A stretch of DNA of 56,368 nucleotides. Source: Theristus sp. LFF4_11. Lineage: Eukaryota > Nematoda > Chromadorea > Monhysterida > Xyalidae. Location of the stretch: NCBI GenBank assembly GCA_030248135.1, contig JASANC010004472.1, forward strand, positions 1 through 56,368, read 5' to 3'. Positions within the stretch are counted from its first letter, which is position 1. Each line of letters begins with the position of its first letter. The notes under the pieces were generated by a model, which saw nothing but the letters and a program-made list of their open reading frames with translations, ran no database searches and was not told the origin of the DNA. The position numbers and the translations under genes are program-made. Positions 35,501 through 46,783 of the stretch are shown in pieces.

Positions 35501-37966
35501 CAACACCATCAGCGCACTGTCGCTCGTACGCAACGCCGCAGCGTCCATCAACGAGCCACGGTACTCAAACTCAAACTCCTCGACCGGGCGGCCTTGCCGT
35601 TGCTGCTGCTCCGTCAACGGCAGGATGTGCAGCTGCAATTCACTAGATTTTTTTCAGCAAGTCCAATCCAGAAATTTCTTTCAGCTATCCAAAAGCAAAA
35701 TTACCGTTTTCCATTCAATTTTACACCGTTTTTTACACATTTTGGTAAAGTACAATTTTGTCAGCCTGCGATCACTCATCTTCAAACCGCATGTTGCAAA
35801 ACGTGCCGCCCCCTCCCAAATCTTCCACCTATCTATCTATCGGAAAAATTTTTTTTGCTCCAGTATTCTATTTAAATTTTTATTTTTTTTGCCAAATCTA
35901 CTACAACCCTGGGTGGGGCACACCGGTAAAAAACGTTGCATTGCTAAAATGTGCCAAAGCTGCAGCGACACACGCGGCACAATCAAGCAGCATGAATGGA
36001 TCGGTGCCAACCAAAACAACGAACACTGGCACAGTTCTGTCTCACCACACGCGGTAACAACACCAATATCGATCCCTTGTCCTGTTGCTCTAGAGCGCAC
36101 GTGCGTTCGTCCGGCTGCAGATGGAATCCCTTGCCGCAGAGACAATAGAAGCCGTTGAGCTCGTTGACACACATCTGGTCGCAGTCGTGCACGTTCGCCA
36201 CGCACTCGTCAACGTCGACGCACGACTTGCCGTCAGCGGCCAGCTTTTGACCGCCGTCGCATTTGCACTCGCCGCCTGCGACACAAAGCTGATGTTGCCT
36301 CTGAACACACACAGAGATGTTGCACCAGGGTTTTTTACACCTAAAGAGGTGTCAGAGACACCTGAAATTTTTATCGAGACCCAAAATTTAGGTGTCAGAA
36401 TATTCCAAATTTTCACAACGCACTTTTTCTAAAGATTTATCTTATGCATTATCAGTGCTGTTGACAGCCATTTTGAAGCAGTTTGTTTTTTGGACACCTA
36501 AAAATTTGAGTTCAGGTGTCACTCTAAGCGCATTGCATTCGCGAGCACTCATCAAGCGCAAGTGCAACCAACCAAGCGGACTATCGACACAGTCGTGTTC
36601 ACAGCCGAGCGTCTCACATGCACCACAGAAGTGGCCCTCATCCGATGCGTCCACACAGTCGGCATGGCCGTCGCAGATGCGTGCACGGTCGATGCAGTGC
36701 ACCGAGCCGGAGCTGCATTTGAACTGGTGCGACTGACACTCGACCAACTGCGACAACAGATACGAGTGACGATCCGGCAGCGGCACGTTGCCAACGCAGT
36801 AGCGCTCGTCACTGCTGAAACAACAAGGTGAACAATGAAGTTGGGCATAATCGCAGAGGCAGGCCACATGCAGTCGCCACTACACCAGCTGAGATGTCGT
36901 ACATCATCATTGAAGCGTTCTGTTTTAGTTCTCTGGCTGTGCTACACAGCACGGTTCTATGTTTCTGGTGACCACCCTTCACGACCAACGAAGCCTCTCT
37001 CGTTACAGCCCCAAACGTGCCTGTTCGCGTTGTCACCTGTCCACACAGTCCTCCATGCCGTCGCACTGCCACGTGATGTCGATGCAGTTACCAGTAGACT
37101 CGCAGCGAAACTCGTTCAGTTTGCAGTTGTTGCCAGCCTGCAGCAACGGCGGACACTGCTCTTCGTCATCACGATGTGGGCAATCCTGAACACAACACTC
37201 GTGTTTTATTCAAACTTTTCAGCATTACGTTGTTGTTCGTGTGAAAAGTGTCACAAAAGAGGCCGTTTCGTTGCCCCCGACCAACCGGGAATCCATCGCA
37301 GACGGTCTCCTCGGAGATGCACGGTCCAGCGTCGCAGCGGACGCGTCCTTCGGGGCACACATCGAAGTCAACGGCCGTCGACGGCGGCGGGCAGTCGCGT
37401 TCGTCCGTGTTCTCGCCGTCGCCGCACTGATCGAAGCCGTCGCAGCGATGACGCGCCGGCAGACAACGCATGTTCGCGCAGATGATGTGATTCGGCGGGC
37501 ACGGAAACGTCACACCGTCGCAGTGCGCTTCGTCCTGCAACATTTCACGCAGAACGGTTGTCGGTGACAGACCGCTTGTTGCCAACGATGACCTGGTGTG
37601 TGTGTGTGACCAACCGACCGGACTCGCTTGATTCGCTGGTGGTGTTGATGTGGTGGGGCAGTCATAGACGTTGTCACACCAGCGTTCAAGCGGCAAGCAA
37701 ATCGGCGGATGAGCGGCCGGCTCGCATGTGAACTGGGCGTCCGCGCAGCTGCCCTGCTCGTAACCAGTTTTGTTCACGTGTCTCCATGTCTCCCAATCGA
37801 ACTCGCTCGTCACCAACACCGGCTGGTTCTCACTGCCAGTGTTTGCCATGGCCACCATTTCCCAGTCCATAAGATGTTGCAGCTTCGAGCTACCCCACAC
37901 GACATGGCACTCTGCCGATAACAAGAATAAAACAGGCAGCAGCAACAACACGTGCATGGTCAGCAT
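32595..37966 (-). CDS. LDL-receptor-family endocytic receptor (lipophorin/yolk receptor-like)
   Basis: Fifteen exons (37619-37966, 37286-37534, 37037-37185, 36573-36814, 36046-36275, 35359-35632, 35083-35282, 34680-34804, 34523-34600, 34163-34385, 33999-34088, 33786-33889, 33411-33584, 32816-33104, 32595-32666) sum to 2847 nt with every phase consistent, giving 948 aa. A signal peptide (MLTMHVLLLLPVLFLLS) is followed by five LDLa modules with CDG..DC cores, two EGF modules (the second calcium-binding, DVDEC), a YWTD beta-propeller (RMYWSSW, NRLYWAD, QLYWTD), two more EGF-like modules, a membrane span (about residues 794-816, GMVTLFFVALCLCSLFALYV) and a cytoplasmic tail. The tail has NPLY (about 893-896) and NPQY (about 922-925), clathrin-adaptor endocytosis motifs. 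This is the layout of LDLR/VLDLR and invertebrate lipoprotein or yolk receptors; which ligand it carries cannot be read. Confidence 0.93.
36326..36526. repeat. MITE-like repeat in LDL-receptor intron 4
   Basis: The intron holds several copies of AGGTGTC/GACACCT in both orientations (for example ACACCTAAAGAGGTGTC and GTTCAGGTGTCACTCTA), giving a foldback of about 200 bp. Ends resemble CAGGGTT and TAGAGTG, loosely hAT-like, but no matching target duplication was seen. Confidence 0.4.
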
Positions 37967-38305
37967 TTTGCTCGTTCTTTAGCCGTTTTTCAACTCGACG
38001 GCGAAACAAACAATCGAGATCAAAAGTCGATCGGTGCGGTATTTTTTATTTGTTCAGTTAATTGTTTGAATGCCAAGTCCAACAAAAACAGGCAATTGAA
38101 AAACAGTTGAATGTGGTAAAGGAGGTGCCTGAAAAGAAAATGTTGAAGTGCACTCATAAATTTCAGCTGCTATTGCCAGCGATGTAATTTCGGAACGCAA
38201 AGTTACTGAGTTAGTTAGCTTCCGCTCGCTTCGCAAATTTTTGGCACCCCCCCTCGAAAATTTGTTTTCACCATCGGATTGCCTTCGCCATCGGTCGGTG
38301 GTACT

Positions 38306-39025
38306 TAGAGATGTCCAAAAAAAATCCTATTTTTTTTCTTTAAAAAAAACATTTTTTTAAATTTTTTTAAAATCAAGGTTGTTCAGAATTTTTCAGGAAG
38401 TCCGAATATCACCATCTGAGGAGCCACCGACTTACCATATGACCCCCACTCATATGGGAGGGTGAAAATTTCAGACTTGGTTTCGGCAACCCCATTTTCC
38501 CACCGACGACATCACGTCTCGTGTTTTGCCTCTCAATTCACCTCAAATAACACGGAAACAAGTTCAACAACAAACCGGTGTGATCATGCTGACGACACGA
38601 GGCGAAACAGCAACGAGCAACCAACGAAGTTACGCTTGCAGTGGCAGACAGTGCAATTTCGACCTTTCGAGATCCTGAAAAACGATGCATAAATGTGAGT
38701 TCTCTGCTTCTATCTGACCTTAGCGGCATCGGAATTTGTTGAACTAGCCTTTGCGACGCTCAAGTACTTCAATGCGCGAGTCGATCATCACTCACCAAGG
38801 CTGAAAACAGTCGATAAATCGATCCAGAATACCACCTGCAGCGTTGAAAGACTAAGTGACAAGGTAAAGTCAAAGAAAATTTTTGTTGAACTTTCGAAAA
38901 ATTATGCCAAAAACGGCATTTTCAGGGCACATTAAAGAAAAAATTTCAAAAATTTTTGATAAAAAAAATAAAAAAATGCTCTTTTTTTACTTTAAAAAAA
39001 AAATTTTTTGACCGTTACATCTCTA
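38306..39025. mobile_element. hAT-type non-autonomous element, 720 bp
   Basis: Ends are TAGAGATGTCC and GTTACATCTCTA, inverted to each other over TAGAGATGT. An exact 8-bp duplication GTGGTACT flanks it at 38298-38305 and 39026-39033. T/A-rich arms near both ends fold back. The interior has no long reading frame, so a transposase is absent. Internal sequence near 38370-38450 resembles 56270-56340 at the window end. Confidence 0.85.
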
Positions 39026-39252
39026 GTGGTACTGTTCGGTACTGCTCTGAAGTACGGACAGAATGACCATGGTAGCTTTTTGCCGTCCGTGTGAGATGTT
39101 ATCAAGAAATTGACCAAACAACATTCAAAAGAACGCTTCAAAATGTGTGTGGCGAAAACAAAAAACATCAATAACAACGATGACAGTCAACTCAATCAAA
39201 TTTCTCAAAGTGAAGTGTCCTGTGTCCACCACGAGCATCAATGCATTGCTCA

Positions 39253-39712
39253 TACCGTATTACCTCTAATAAACCCCCATGGGGGTTAATTTCTTCAGCG
39301 ACTTCTGGGGGTGGGGGTTTATTTTTTTGGGGGGGGGCTTTATTTTTTTTGGGGGGGGGGGGTTATTTGGAAACCATTTTTAGGGGTGTGCAAAATGGCA
39401 AAAATACCTTTCATGGCAGGAAGGAAGTCGCAGAAACTTCTACTCTACATAGAAATTTCCTTTTACAACAGTCTTTTGTAATGAAATTACCATTAACTCA
39501 TCCATTTGGGGCCTTTGGTAGCACAATTTCATCATTTTCACTGCAACCAGCCACTGAATTCGCTGGGTATGTGTTTCAAACAGGTTTCAATAATCCCCCA
39601 ATGGGGGATTATTTTGGGGGGGGGATTATTTGGAAACTTGTCGAGGGGGTGGGGGTTTATTTTTGGGGGGGGGGGTTTAATTTTGGGGGGGGTTAATAGA
39701 GGTAATACGGTA
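39253..39712. mobile_element. TA-flanked inverted-repeat element (Tc1/mariner-like MITE) with G runs
   Basis: The ends read TACCGTATTACCTCTA and TAGAGGTAATACGGTA, an exact 16-bp inverted repeat that would leave a TA duplication. Inside, near-palindromes (AACCCCCATGGGGGTT, AATCCCCCAATGGGGGATT) and G runs occur in two related halves. No protein is encoded. Confidence 0.75.
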
Positions 39713-39825
39713 CATAATGCATCTGTCACCTTTGAAATTTTGAAAAAAAAACTTAAATTTTGCCCCAAACAAGGGTCGGGGCAAAAAATTAACCCCTCCA
39801 ACCCCTCGGCTCTGGTTGGAACAAC

Positions 39826-39960
39826 TATGGGGGTGCACAGCACTGGCAGAAAAATTTCGTGAGGGGGGTGCACGGGATCGCACGGGTAATACCAAGCACG
39901 GGCAGTAGCGAAAGTGCGGGCTGCGGGGGGATGGGGGGTCCACTCCACGCATTTATACTT
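39826..39960. repeat. G/C-rich dispersed repeat, left arm of a large inverted repeat
   Basis: GGGGGTGCACAGCACTGGCA through the GATCGCACGGGTAATACC stretch is the reverse complement of 41369-41437. It is followed by CAGTAGCGAAAGTGCGGG, which also occurs at 155-175 and reversed at about 41545-41562. Confidence 0.85.
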
Positions 39961-40007
39961 GATTGTTAGCGTATTTTAAGCTTTATTCTGCTGTTTTTAT
40001 AGCTTTT

Positions 40008-40186
40008 CAGCGTTTTAGCTATCTATCTATCAAATTTTAAAATTTTGATCGGCCAAAAGATAGATAGCTGGCTGAGAATTTTTTTAGATAGATAATAGCT
40101 GAGCCGAAAAAACCTGTTTGATAGAGATAGATTCAAATTTTTTTTGGGGGGGCCGGCCGGCCCCCCCCAGGCCCCCCTCCTAGAAC
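40008..40186. repeat. GATA-type hairpins and a GGCCGGCC palindrome
   Basis: AGCTATCTATCTATC and GATAGATAGCT pair around 40018-40070, and a G run, GGCCGGCCGGCC and a C run sit at about 40144-40170. Low-complexity foldback sequence with no recognised function. Confidence 0.6.
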
Positions 40187-40599
40187 AACTATGCCAGTAT
40201 ATAGTCTGGCATAGGCGTCTCAAAACACAGGAATATAAAAAAATTCATTCATTTGTCTTTGGTAAACTTTCTGCTGCATTGGAATAGACAGGAGAGTCCG
40301 CCCAGCCGCCAGCACTCTTTGTTTTGTTTTGTTTTGTTTTGAAACATGTTCAACTGAATGTGATTGCGTTTTTGTTTTGAATCACATGTGCTCTTTTGTG
40401 CGACGTTTCGTGTTGTTTTCTTTTTTCTTGTATCTGGTGCAAGTGTGTGTCCATGTCACAGCTCTTTTTATCTCGCGTTTTTTCTGTGTGCTCTTGTGGC
40501 TTTTGTGTTCAGGGTATTCTTTTTGTTAACTAGCACTGTTACTTGCTTGCTGTTGCTCATCACTTGCTGTTAGCTGTATTTGGGATGGCACAGGAAAAA

Positions 40600-41135
40600 C
40601 AAAAGCCCATAAACAAAAAAATAACAAAAAAAACAAAAAAAAGAAAAAAAAGAAAAAAAGAGAAAAAAAACAAGAGAGAAAAACTGCGATGAAGAAAAGA
40701 AAAGCAACTGTGCCGTGTTTATTTTGCTTTCTCTTGCTTAATTTAATCGTGCCTGAATGTCAATCGTGGCCGTTGTGCGCTGTCTGATGTTGTCGGTTCG
40801 TGATCGCGCTATTTTATTTATTTCTTCTCTCAAGCTTCAATTGTGTTTGCGCGTTTTTTTTAACATTCAATTGTTTCTGACTGTCGACGGTTGGTTTTAT
40901 TTTGTGGATTTTGTTTCTTTGTGTGAATACCCGGGCAGTCATCTGCCCATTCGTTTGCATCGACTTTTTGCTTGCTTTCATTCATGCATTCACCAAGTTC
41001 ATCAATAATCTTGTGCTTCTTTAGGTTTTTTTTGTGACATCAATTGTGTTTGTTTTGCATAATGGAAGTTTTGTGAATGTGTTGATGTGAACTGGCCGTG
41101 AGGCATACAAATAAAATTGATTGATTGATTGATTG
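40600..41135 (+). mobile_element. LINE-like 3' end with (ATTG)n tail
   Basis: A T-rich, A-tract-bearing stretch ends in AATAAAATTGATTGATTGAT, an (ATTG)n tail at 41108-41135. Tails of this type end several invertebrate L2/CR1/RTE-like LINEs. No reverse transcriptase is present, so if real it is a 5'-truncated copy whose start is unclear; a plain microsatellite is the alternative. Confidence 0.4.
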
Positions 41136-41368
41136 TATGCCCCTTACTACCCCCCCTCCGCGAGAAAACACGGGACGGGATCGCACCCCCCCCCCACGGT
41201 GGTCAATCTCATCTCAATTTTTTCCCAAAAATACCGTAATTTTTGCATTGTTCTCGACGTTTGTGTCTGTCCCTGCATAGATTTTGTTGTTTCTGACCAA
41301 ACAAGCAGCTTCTTTGCACAAAATATTCTGTATTTTACAATAATTTCTGGGTTTTTCCAAGGCAAAGA

Positions 41369-41585
41369 TTTGGTATTACCCGTGCGATCCCGATTCCCGT
41401 GCACCCCCCTCACAAATTTTTTTTTGCCAGTGCACCCCCCTCAAGAAAATTTGCTGCCCGTGCACCCCCCCCCCTCACCGAGAAGGCACCTGACATGACA
41501 CCCCCACACCTCTGAAATTAGGCAAACACCCCCCTCACCCGAGGTCCCGCTTTCGCTACTGCTGAAAGGAGATGCACCCCCCAGC
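41369..41585. repeat. G/C-rich dispersed repeat, right arm of a large inverted repeat
   Basis: TTGGTATTACCCGTGCGATC through the GTGCACCCCC motif mirrors 39826-39896. GTGCACCCCCCTCA-like units recur three to four times between 41395 and 41480, and CCCGCTTTCGCTACTGCTG follows. Confidence 0.85.
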
Positions 41586-43035
41586 CCCCCCCCAAACGTC
41601 AAGAAAAATGCAAAAAATACGATATCAAACAAGAAAGCTTTGCTTTTGAATGCCATAACAAATCCATACAATATGATTAAACTGAAGAAAGCTAAACTAC
41701 TTATATTCGCCCTGCCTGGATAATTTGTAGTATCAGCTGATTGGTTGCCTGACCATCAAGTTCAAAAAAGAAATTGCAATAGATATTATTTTTGAATATT
41801 GAAATTTCTGTGGATTGTTGTTGGACTCAAGCTTTTCCAGATTTGGACACTATGGACAGTCCTCACGGCTCATGCATAATTGTCGTCTTTGCTGGTGACG
41901 TGTTCAATTTGTGCTGTGACACTTTGTGCTGGATTCACTTTGGTAAACATTAAAAACTGGTGGAATTGGAACTTTGCATTGAGACCGAAATTTGCATATT
42001 TTGCAAATAGAAATTTTGCATATCAAGACCGAAATTGACAAAGTGTTCATGAAAACGAGTGAACTTTGTTTCAAATCAATCGAAACACATTCAAGACATT
42101 TTGTAACATTTCTTTGAACCGTTGAGTGGTGCAGAGCACAATTTTTGTTTGGGTGAGCCCATGAGCATTTAAAAGGTCAGTTAGTGAAAAAAACAGTTTA
42201 GCAGCTATTGAAGATCAATCTGATTCTGATGCTTCGGACACGCTGAAAACAATCGGCATGCATTTTTAAGATTGAGGCCTTGTAATTGTTATTTTCGATT
42301 TTCGAAAGTTTTGAAAATTTTGATACCTGACCTGGAGATGTTTTGATTGATGTTTTAACAACGTCCAATCTTTCACTATGAGATGAGCTGACTTCAGCAC
42401 ACAATCACCATGCCCAAAAATGTATCTGGTCAATTTTATCTCAGTTTCGCTGCAGAAGTGGGCAGTGGCAAGCAAAACAAATAACCAACAAACTGAAATT
42501 AAACATCAGGATGCTGGGAAATTGAAGAAATAAATAATACGGTATGTGACCGAAATCAAAACAGATATTTTTTAAATTTCAATATATTGACCACACGAAA
42601 AATGGATCAGACTGCAAATGAATTCTGTACTAATCTAGCGAACGTGCTCAACAAAACAGAAAAATAACAGAAACAATAGCGAAAGTTCGATCTATTGGAA
42701 ATACATGAATGTTTTATTGTTTTAAGCAGTCCTCAGACACAGAATCGCGAATCGCAACTTCAAAAACCCATAGGTAAAGAGAACAAGCCCTTTATGCCAG
42801 AAAGGTTACGTTTCAGTCAGTTCAGTTTGTTGTTGACCATGCCATGAAAAACTTTTTTTATCAGCAGGAATCGAATGAAACGCAGCACACAAATTCAAAA
42901 AAGCTTCCGAATATTTCTGAATCATAGCAGTGCCGAACATGATACGTTTAGTATAAGCTTACAGCATGGCCGAATAAATGAGGCAGTCCATCAAGGCGGG
43001 ATTATTATCTTTCATTTTGGTCCCGGTTCCTTTGC

Positions 43036-43135
43036 CCTGGGCGCACAGGGGGGGGAAAAAGGTTCCAGGACCGGGGGGATGTAAATGGGGGGGGGGGGGG
43101 GGGGAAAGAGGGGGGGGGGGGGGGGTGGGTGGGGT
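43036..43135 (+). repeat. Long G homopolymer cluster
   Basis: Uninterrupted G runs of about 17-18 bases lie within 43086-43123, after shorter runs at 43049-43080. Flanks include TTCCAGGACCGG and GGGTGGGTGGGGTCCAAC. It could form G-quadruplexes and is a likely sequencing or assembly weak spot. Confidence 0.9.
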
Positions 43136-43811
43136 CCAACTTTTGTGCACGCGGTCTTCCTGTAACGATAATAGTCGCTGACTAGGAGTTGTCTTTTTCA
43201 AATATGCCAACATAATTTCCAATCATGTGTGCAAGGGAGAAAGAATGAACAGAATAAATCCATTAGTTTAAAAAAACGCGTCAAATTTGGCATACAATTT
43301 GGTTTCTGAACTTCTTTTTCTTTCATTCAAAATTCGCGCGCTCCTTGCACCCTGAAAAAAGCTGCCATGTTTAATCGGCTATACTGTACCAAATAATAGC
43401 ACAATAGGCAGTACATTTTCACGATAAAAATCAATAAAGTAAATTTTGCGAAGTGATTCATCTTCATGATTTCTTGCAAGTATGATGCAATGCTGAAGTT
43501 CTAGCTGTTCATCATAGTCACACAAGCTAAAAGTTCTTCTTGATCTTGATCCAACTAATCACCAAGAGCTATATCAAGTGCAAGAAGCTAAAATGAATGA
43601 ACGGTGGTCACAAATTTAAAACCAATCACACTATCTTAAATTGTTTTGGACGCACAGAATGGTTGGTAAAAAACATTTTGACAAGAAAACTGGCCGGGCG
43701 TTGTGGACGCAGACGCATTCTGAGTCTGAGTGTCATGTCAATGTTCATGCGTACGAATGATGGTGGTAAAATACTGAACAGCTCAGCGCAGTTCGTCAAA
43801 ACGTTTACTGT

Positions 43812-44568
43812 TTACTCAGTTTTTGCTGCAGCTTCTTGTGCCGAAGCATTTGCAGGCGTTTCAGTGACAGCTGGTTGCCTTTTGAACAGACGGTCTTTCA
43901 AAGCGATCAGATGTTGCATGAAGGACTTGCCAGTAGCTGCGGTGACCATGGCGCTGAGACGATTCAAATCAAGCCCTTCGCTGGCGCCGAATTTCTCGGT
44001 TGCGTTGCCGCCCAGACCGACCAGCGTCTGCAGCAGTGGTGCAAACTGAGACGTCTTGCCGGCAGCAACTTCTTCCGCTTTCACTTGCTCCGCTTGTTGC
44101 ACGCCGCCATCCTTCTGCGCGAAATTCAGAAACCCTTTGATGTTGGTGATCATTTTTTCGGTGTCGCTCGGTTCCGGCTCAACCGGTACAGAATTTGGCT
44201 TCAGAACATTGGCCAGCTGACCCAACGCCGCTCCGTTCTTGAAGTACGACATGAAATCTTTTGGTGTTGACTCCTGTTTGGCAGCATTGCCCGGTACTGG
44301 TTGATCTTGCTTGCCGACTTGTTTGTTCACCCAGTCCAAAACCTGAATTTGAAAACAGCACATTGAAATCTTGAACAGATTATGTACAACATGGCGTGTA
44401 AAACTGCTTCAATTAGTAATTATCTGCTCCGCAATTTTTTTTTTGAAAAAAAAACAATTTGACTAGATTTACTTGATATGCGACTTTTTTCAGCGGTCCT
44501 TTGCCAGCAGTCATCAGCCAATTGATGCCAGTTTGGGCAGCTGACGGCGACGCTTCTGCCTCTGCCAT
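43812..44568 (-). CDS. Calponin-homology-like (transgelin/Mp20-like) protein
   Basis: Two exons (44473-44568 and 43812-44342) with a 130-bp intron (donor CAA/GTAAAT, acceptor TTCAG) give 208 aa. After a short N-terminus (INWLMTAGKGPLKKVAYQ) the second exon resembles a single CH domain of the calponin/transgelin type: VLDWVNKQ helix, DFMSYFKNGAALGQLANVLK in place of the DGxxLCxLxNxLxP core, the SVP and ITNIKGFLNFAQKDGGV segments. Such proteins bind actin or regulate muscle contraction. The usual DG pair is NG here and the C-terminal half (about 80 residues, ending in an Ala/Glu-rich tail) is not recognised. No calponin repeats follow. A diverged member of the family is the best reading. Confidence 0.7.
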
Positions 44569-45976
44569 CACCTCGTGCGTCTTTGAGTCACTGCTGAGAT
44601 TTCAGTTGCAGTTGCAGTTGCGGTAACGCCACTTCGAAACCAGTGGGTCACAAAAATCGAATATAATGGACCGTTTTGTAACGCGGTTATGTGCGGTTAT
44701 GTCGTGTTGAGTAAACTGCGCGGTGTGTTTCAAGCACGCCTGGAATAACACACAGAGCATAAAAATTGTCAGTACAACAAAATATCAGCGCTTTTGCAGC
44801 GATTATACGCACACATACAAACGAGCAAGGCAGCAAAAACAACACGAGCACAAAAATGCGTCTGAATGCAAAGAATGTGTATGGACGTGCAGATCTCAAT
44901 GAATGATGCAGTGTCCGTGCTTGTGTGGCTCGTGGTTGGGGTTGGGGCCAGTGCTGTGTGCACCAGCAGGTCGTAAAATTGTATGTTGTGCTTTGATTGG
45001 TGGCATGCATTCTTGCCCGTTCTGTTATGAATGTGGCTAGATGCAGCTTATCTGCAAGCGGACATTGGCTAGAAGAAGGCAGAGGCATTGCGAATCGGGG
45101 CCATGATCACGGCAACACACGCAAGCCAATGGCACCCATTGCCGTGAGACGCTCTGGCTGCCAGCTGCGGCGCCACGTGGCAAAGCCAGCTAATTCGATT
45201 TGCATTGATATCACAAAGAAGACAGTGCACGTCGGCGTAGAAGTCGCAACGAACAAACCATAGGCACACTGTTTCAAACAGAAGCGGCACAGGCGCAGGA
45301 AACAGACGACAAAGGCAAGCTGCACTGCAGTGCACTGTGTTGTGTCGTCTCTGCCAATAGGCGATGCACTCACACACACACCAGCCAAACAAGCAATAGA
45401 TAGCAGAAAGCTGCCGCTTGTTGTGACGCTATGCAACTCTACAGCGGTTGTTTTTTGCAATATGCAAGTCTGGGGAAATGACAGGCGTGCTTCTCTAAAC
45501 ACACAATACATACGACAAAGAGAGGGACAGAGAGAGAGGGAGGGAGGCAAGACAATGCGCCGCTTGCGAGAGTCTCTCGGGCGCACGCTACAACACGGCT
45601 AACAAACGTTGTTGTTGTGCACACGAACGTGTTTTATTGCTTTTTCGTGCTGTTCGATCGAATGGTGGCACATCAATGCGTGCTCTGCACTGGTGACGAC
45701 TCTGCCACTGAATGCGTAGTCGGCTTCTATTTGCTGCTGACCGTCGCAGCGCACACAAACAAACGGCCAAGGTCATTCAGTCGGCAAAATTCGACCTGTG
45801 TGCACACAGGCACAGTGAATGTGTGTTTATGTTGGTGTGTGTGTACATGTGGTCGCGTCGCTTCTGTGCGATCGACTGCTATGCATACATCCGAGTAATA
45901 GGGGGACTGCTGCCTGTCAGTAGTGAACTGATACACTGCCAGTGTTGCTGTGTACCTGAACGCTTAGTGCTCATCC

Positions 45977-46783
45977 ATGAAGGCAGTGACACTTGTTGCA
46001 TGTGCAAAGATACCAGCGACAGCAGCAGACATTGCAAGTCGATGCTTATCGCTTTGCTGGTTGTGTGGAGACAGTGTGCTTGATTGCTGCCGGGTGTGCC
46101 AACAGTGCAGTCATGATTGTGCACTGCTTTCTGTGCATGATCGACTTACTCTTAATGGTTGTGTATGCGACTGTGTGTGTGCCTATGAAATGATGATGCA
46201 GCATTCAGATTGGCAGCGTTTGCATCGTAGTGCTCAGCACAAACACACGTGTCACTGTGTGCATCAGCTAGTTTTCATAATCACGGCGTCATGTGCAATG
46301 TGTTTTGACGCTTGCGTTTCATGGTTTCGTTGGCGCGGGCAATGGGCTCACAGATGTCTCTCATATTACACACACATCACATGTACATTTTACACCAACG
46401 CGTTATCTCTTTCCTCCGTGTGGAGAGCGCATGATTCAGCATCGAATAACAAATGTTTACACCACCGGATTTCTGTGTCTGTGAAAATGAAAAGCAACAC
46501 ATTGGCACTCCGTCCGCTCATAACTCGGCAATATCCGTCCCTACTCATTTTAATACATTGCCGACGTTACTTTTACGTCAAGTGGCAACATATTCAGTTG
46601 CGATTGTGCAAAAATAACGGCTCTGGGCATATTGTAAATGGACGTGTGACAATAATCAACATGTCATATTCGTTCGTTATCAATGATCGAAACGCAGTCG
46701 GATATGACATCTGTCTCCACTATGCCAACAGCACTGGTTATAGACGTGTGTACTTCTACAATCAAACACACTCTCAAGTTTGA
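45977..46783 (+). CDS. Doubtful 268-aa open reading frame
   Basis: An uninterrupted frame from an ATG encodes 268 aa, longer than expected by chance in DNA of this composition. The first half is rich in Cys and His without regular spacing; the second half is basic and aromatic. There is no signal peptide, known domain or homologous motif that I recognise, and the surrounding DNA is TG-rich and low-complexity. It may be an orphan single-exon gene, a decayed element or chance. Confidence 0.15.
   Translation: MKAVTLVACAKIPATAADIASRCLSLCWLCGDSVLDCCRVCQQCSHDCALLSVHDRLTLNGCVCDCVCAYEMMMQHSDWQRLHRSAQHKHTCHCVHQLVFIITASCAMCFDACVSWFRWRGQWAHRCLSYYTHITCTFYTNALSLSSVWRAHDSASNNKCLHHRISVSVKMKSNTLALRPLITRQYPSLLILIHCRRYFYVKWQHIQLRLCKNNGSGHIVNGRVTIINMSYSFVINDRNAVGYDICLHYANSTGYRRVYFYNQTHSQV

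Larger units (their letters stand above)
37967..43811. other. Gene-poor, repeat-rich region
   Basis: No gene was found in 5.8 kb. The promoter of the LDL-receptor-like gene must lie in its left part. The rest is mostly transposon-derived or low-complexity DNA, listed separately; 41700-42900 is AT-rich with nothing recognised. Confidence 0.6.

Noticed and set aside
35279..36158. Long plus-strand open frames over the LDL-receptor region
   Set aside because: They overlap well-supported exons and introns on the minus strand and show no domain, so they are antisense shadows.
40321..40573. Hydrophobic plus-strand frames in T-rich DNA
   Set aside because: Phe/Leu/Cys-rich translation follows from TTT/TGT-rich DNA; no signal peptide-to-domain structure is seen.
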